A stretch of DNA of 64,000 nt from Epiperipatus broadwayi (lineage: Eukaryota > Onychophora > Udeonychophora > Euonychophora > Peripatidae): contig JAQFVV010012394.1 of assembly GCA_028023455.1 (NCBI GenBank), positions 20,230,353 to 20,294,352 of the forward strand. The letters run 5' to 3'. The notes beneath the pieces are model-generated. The model searched no databases. It was given only the letters and a program-made list of their open reading frames with translations, and had not been told where the DNA came from. Within the stretch, counting starts at the first letter, position 1, and each line of letters opens with the position of its first letter. This document shows positions 61,355 through 64,000 of this stretch, one piece after another. A program made the translations under genes and the position numbers.

Positions 61355-62599
61355 CATAACCTCATTTAACTTTGTATATGTCCTTTCCAATTTGTACACA
61401 AAGTAATTAATAAATATATTTTTGAAACAACTACATTATATAGTCTACATATTATAAGTTAAAAAAATATCCTTTATAATCTAAAGTTCACTTAAAATCT
61501 TTAAGAGTTTTAATTATTTTTATCCCAGTAAAATCTTTTAGAATGTTTTTTTAATTTAAAAAAATAATTGAAAACCTTAGGCACTTTAATGATAAAATCA
61601 CAAAGTAAGAAGACTAATTTCTGTTAGAACAATAAATGATGACAAAATTTTATCTTTTGATAAACATTTTTTTTTTTCATATTTAAAAATGTGAAGATAA
61701 TTAGTGATTTCTAAGAAATGAAATTCGTTAGTTTTAGTCATTTCTTGCTTAATTGTTTATAGAGTTATTCAATTAATTTTAAAACTATATTTCAGATTTA
61801 AAGTAACTTTACCTAAATATTTTAAAATGGTATTGTTTTATATTTACATATATCAGAGAAACATAAACATTCATACACACATTAACACATTTAATTATCA
61901 CTTTAAAAGTTTGTCACTATTTAACTTAACCATTATGTATACACTAATATAAATATTGCTTTAACTAATTTATCCACATATATACAATATTCTGCATTTT
62001 ATTAGTGTATTGTCCTTTTGTGTGTAATTTTAAAACTAAATCAAAATTGTTACAAGAATTTCAAATGCTATAAAAATACAGGCAGACATCTTGGATTTTT
62101 TTTTTAAATTTTTGTTTGATACATAAATTTAAGATATTTTTACAATAAGTCAATAAAAAAATTTTAAAGTTATGTTGATTATTATTTAGAAATATCAAAT
62201 AACCATCACAATATATATATAAATGACATAGATATTAATAGTTAAACAGACTTTCATTTTTGCATCACATAGCAACGTGATTTGAAATACGCATCCTGTA
62301 ATCCAAGCACAAGGCGATATAACTGAGAATATCATAAGAGAAAAACAAACTGCAGAAAATTCTTATTTCAAGAAGTATATGTTTATATTTCCTTATTTTG
62401 TAGAAATATTGAATCAAGTCACAATAATTAATATTCATAACAGAACAAAAATATATCCTTAATTCTGCACCATTTACCCACCTCTCTTGTATGAGCACCC
62501 TCATGCCTTACTTACCTACTTCCTCTGGCCCTAATTCTAATAATATTCAACCAAACTCTGGGGTAAAAAAAAAGAAAATTAAACCTCATTTTAAGCAAT

Positions 62600-62880
62600 A
62601 GAATATCACACGACCAGCTTATATATTGCTGTTTTAGTAGCATACTTTTCTATGCCACATGCTACAAGATTTAGTAAGTAATAATAGATGACAGTTCTTA
62701 ATAAATCCCTATCCTATGCTTTCATAGTTTCTTCATTGATGAAAATCATAAGCTTGAAACTACTTTGTGGATTTTGGATACGAAAGTACAGGATAGGGAT
62801 TTATTAAGCACTGCCATCTATTGTTACTTATTAAAACTTATAGTAGGTGGCATAGTGAATATGGAAAAGTATGCTTATAA
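62600..62880. repeat. inverted repeat related to foldback family A
   Basis: Left arm (about 62638-62722) and right arm (about 62788-62876): GCATACTTTTCTATGCCACA faces GGTGGCATAGTGAATATGGA and AAGTATGC; ATAAATCCCTATCCTAT faces GGATAGGGATTTATTAAG. The loop contains CATTGATGAAAATCATAAGC TTGAAACTAC (in two parts), which matches the family A CACTGATGAAA-CCA-AAGCTAGAAACTAG core. A distant relative of family A. Confidence 0.75.
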
Positions 62881-62950
62881 ATTTGATTTTATATATTACT
62901 GTCTGCATATCCAGTTGTGGATAATTTATTTTAGATTCAAGCCTTTCAAA

Positions 62951-63125
62951 GTTCCTTTAAACATCTGTGTTGTCTTATTAACAGGATAGTTGGGGTGTGA
63001 TTTTGTATTTTTTATCTCTAATAGGCCATATCTTGTATGTTCCTTTAAACATCTGTGTTGTCTTCTTAAGAGGATAGTTAGGGTGTGATTTTGTATTTTT
63101 TATCTCTAATAGGCCATATCTTGTA
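62951..63125 (+). repeat. tandem duplication, 88-bp unit
   Basis: GTTCCTTTAAACATCTGTGT to GGCCATATCTTGTA is repeated at 63039 with three or so differences (TTATTAACAGG against TTCTTAAGAGG). Recent local duplication. Confidence 0.92.
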
Positions 63126-63351
63126 ATACTGGACAACAATTAGTTTTATGCGACCTGACACATCTATAACACAACACACTGTATAATTTGGCACAGTGAA
63201 AGAGTATCAAACACTGAGTTAAATGTTCCAAAATTAATTTTCATTGGAGTAATTAAATTTAAAAAATCATTAAGAATAAAGTCTTGTAACTATTAATTGC
63301 TAATTGCATTTAGAATACTCTAACATCGGATAATTTTCTGGGTTATTATCT

Positions 63352-63600
63352 GTGTGTTTTTTTAATATTTCCATTTGTTGTGATGAGAGAAATACCTTTG
63401 CTGATGGCAGAGGGTATTTTGGAGAGCATGTTCAGTCGTTCAGGTTGACAGAAGTAATTGCTCTCTGCCTTGCCTCCGAAAAGGCTGACTATTTAATGGC
63501 AGATCTCCTACCATACTGGAACACTCGGATTATGTGCGTTAACCCCAACAAAGGATTTATTCCTATTGGATAGCGGCCAGGTGCTAGCCAAACAGGCAAT
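63352..63600 (+). other. GC-richer island of unknown nature
   Basis: An open frame (63352-63573) reads FADGRGYFGEHVQSFRLTEV, then LTEVIALCLASEKADYLMAD and LLPYWNTRIMCVNPNKGF. Base composition is clearly richer in GC than the flanks. No splice sites or family resemblance convinced me, and another frame (LLMAEGILESMFSRSG, later LLDSGQVLAKQAMNQIVHV) also looks protein-like. It may be a relic of a transposon gene or processed copy. Function unknown. Confidence 0.35.
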
Positions 63601-63799
63601 GAATCAAATAGTCCATGTCTAAAGGCAAGGTCAGATATGACACCATTAATAGTATATATTTCTAAATTTTTTTATTTATTTGTAGAGATTGCTTGACAAT
63701 AGACTGAAGTTTCATAGATTAGATAAGCTCATGACTGTTATCGTGATTACATTTATAAAACTATCTTTAAGCAAAATCAAGTTTATTATCTGTGTAATA

Positions 63800-63905
63800 A
63801 TTGATAACCGTTGTGTTTGAAAGTTAAAAATGACTTTTTATTGGTCTGCTTTCAAATGAAATCATATTTTCCTGTTTAATGGGGTTTATTTAAATTTCTA
63901 GGAAT
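63800..63905 (-). repeat. dispersed repeat family C, reverse copy
   Basis: The reverse complement reads AAATTTAAATAAACCCCATT, AAACAGGAAAATATGATTTC, GAAAGCAGACCAATAAAAAG TC (two parts), matching 12815-12880 closely. It lies about 85 bases before the possible acceptor at 63990. Confidence 0.6.
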
Positions 63906-63990
63906 ATAAAAATCTTAATCTATTACAGTCTAAAAATCGTAATCTATTACAGTCCAAGTGTTAATTTTCTTGTCTGTATTTATTTCATAG

Positions 63991-64000
63991 ACCACCTGAA
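63991..64000 (+). CDS. PIK3CB-like: possible start of next PI3K exon (kinase domain), cut by window end
   Basis: A T-rich tract and acceptor (TGTCTGTATTTATTTCATAG) end at 63990. The 10 visible bases continue the AA left by exon h as Lys-Pro-Pro-Glu. In p110-beta and delta the segment here ends in V-E-K/Q-C, so a Glu at this place is compatible. Ten bases cannot prove an exon. Confidence 0.4.

Larger units (their letters stand above)
55230..61435 (+). mobile_element. near full-length non-LTR retrotransposon (LINE), degenerate
   Basis: Order: 5' leader, ORF1 (55389-about 57700), APE-type endonuclease (58297-59030), linker, reverse transcriptase (about 59480-60350), C-terminal CxxC-x8-H-x4-C knuckle (60948-61010), 3'UTR ending AGTAATTAATAAATATATTT at about 61420. 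It sits in the same orientation as the host gene. It carries internal tandem duplications at 57762-58402 and 60405-60510. Many stops and frameshifts make it dead. It is the same family as the copy at 25775. Confidence 0.85.
49925..63990. other. intron (up to 14.1 kb) after exon h
   Basis: Donor GTAAGT at 49925. If the acceptor at 63989-63990 is real, the intron is 14,066 bases long. It contains a possible alternative exon (50921), nested inverted repeats (51190-53155), a family D foldback (53509-54285), a hAT relic, a perfect palindrome, a near full-length LINE, a family A relative (62600-62880) and a family C copy near its end. 49930-50380 and 61440-62590 hold nothing recognised. Confidence 0.7.

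Overview
The window is eukaryotic, strongly AT-rich and almost entirely intronic. It holds one host gene on the + strand, the middle of a class IA phosphoinositide 3-kinase catalytic subunit (p110, closest by eye to the beta type). Eight exons (2044-2268, 5096-5338, 13361-13426, 16417-16596, 30884-31005, 37055-37198, 49486-49651, 49815-49924) join with matching codon phases into about 418 codons without a stop. They cover the C2 domain, the linker, the helical (PIK accessory) domain and the approach to the kinase domain. The gene runs off both ends: the N-terminal p85-binding and Ras-binding exons lie before base 1, and the kinase exons lie at or beyond base 64000. A possible next exon starts at 63991, with only 10 bases visible.

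Introns range from 163 bases to about 14 kb and are packed with repeats. The very long repeat-filled introns, (TA)n/(CA)n microsatellites, tRNA-derived SINE-like units, Penelope and hAT relics and many non-LTR elements suggest a lophotrochozoan, most likely a cephalopod mollusc. That is an inference from style, not proof.

Region by region. 1-13 kb holds the C2 exons, a foldback at 3.46-3.67 kb, a family A foldback at 6.3-6.8 kb, and a roughly 3.6-kb repeat (8.68-12.31 kb) interrupted by a 950-bp MITE. 13-31 kb holds the linker exon and two helical-domain exons, with tRNA-like SINEs, LINE tails and a 5'-truncated LINE (25.78-27.9 kb) whose reverse transcriptase core is open. 31-49.5 kb holds large inverted repeats, a Penelope-like GIY-YIG relic, a 5-kb AT-rich block of unknown type and a second copy of the 8.68-12.31 kb repeat. 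49.5-64 kb holds two more helical/pre-kinase exons, a block of nested inverted repeats, a hAT transposase relic, a perfect 84-bp palindrome, and a near full-length but broken LINE (about 55.2-61.4 kb) with ORF1, endonuclease and reverse transcriptase regions.

The most interesting signals are the two recurring foldback families, which would make long intronic hairpins in the PI3K pre-mRNA; the perfect palindrome; two insertions whose edges are shown by an 'empty site' in a paralogous repeat copy; a tandem duplication that fuses LINE coding segments; and a possible alternative terminal exon that would truncate p110 before its kinase domain. I found no sign of a wholly new coding system.
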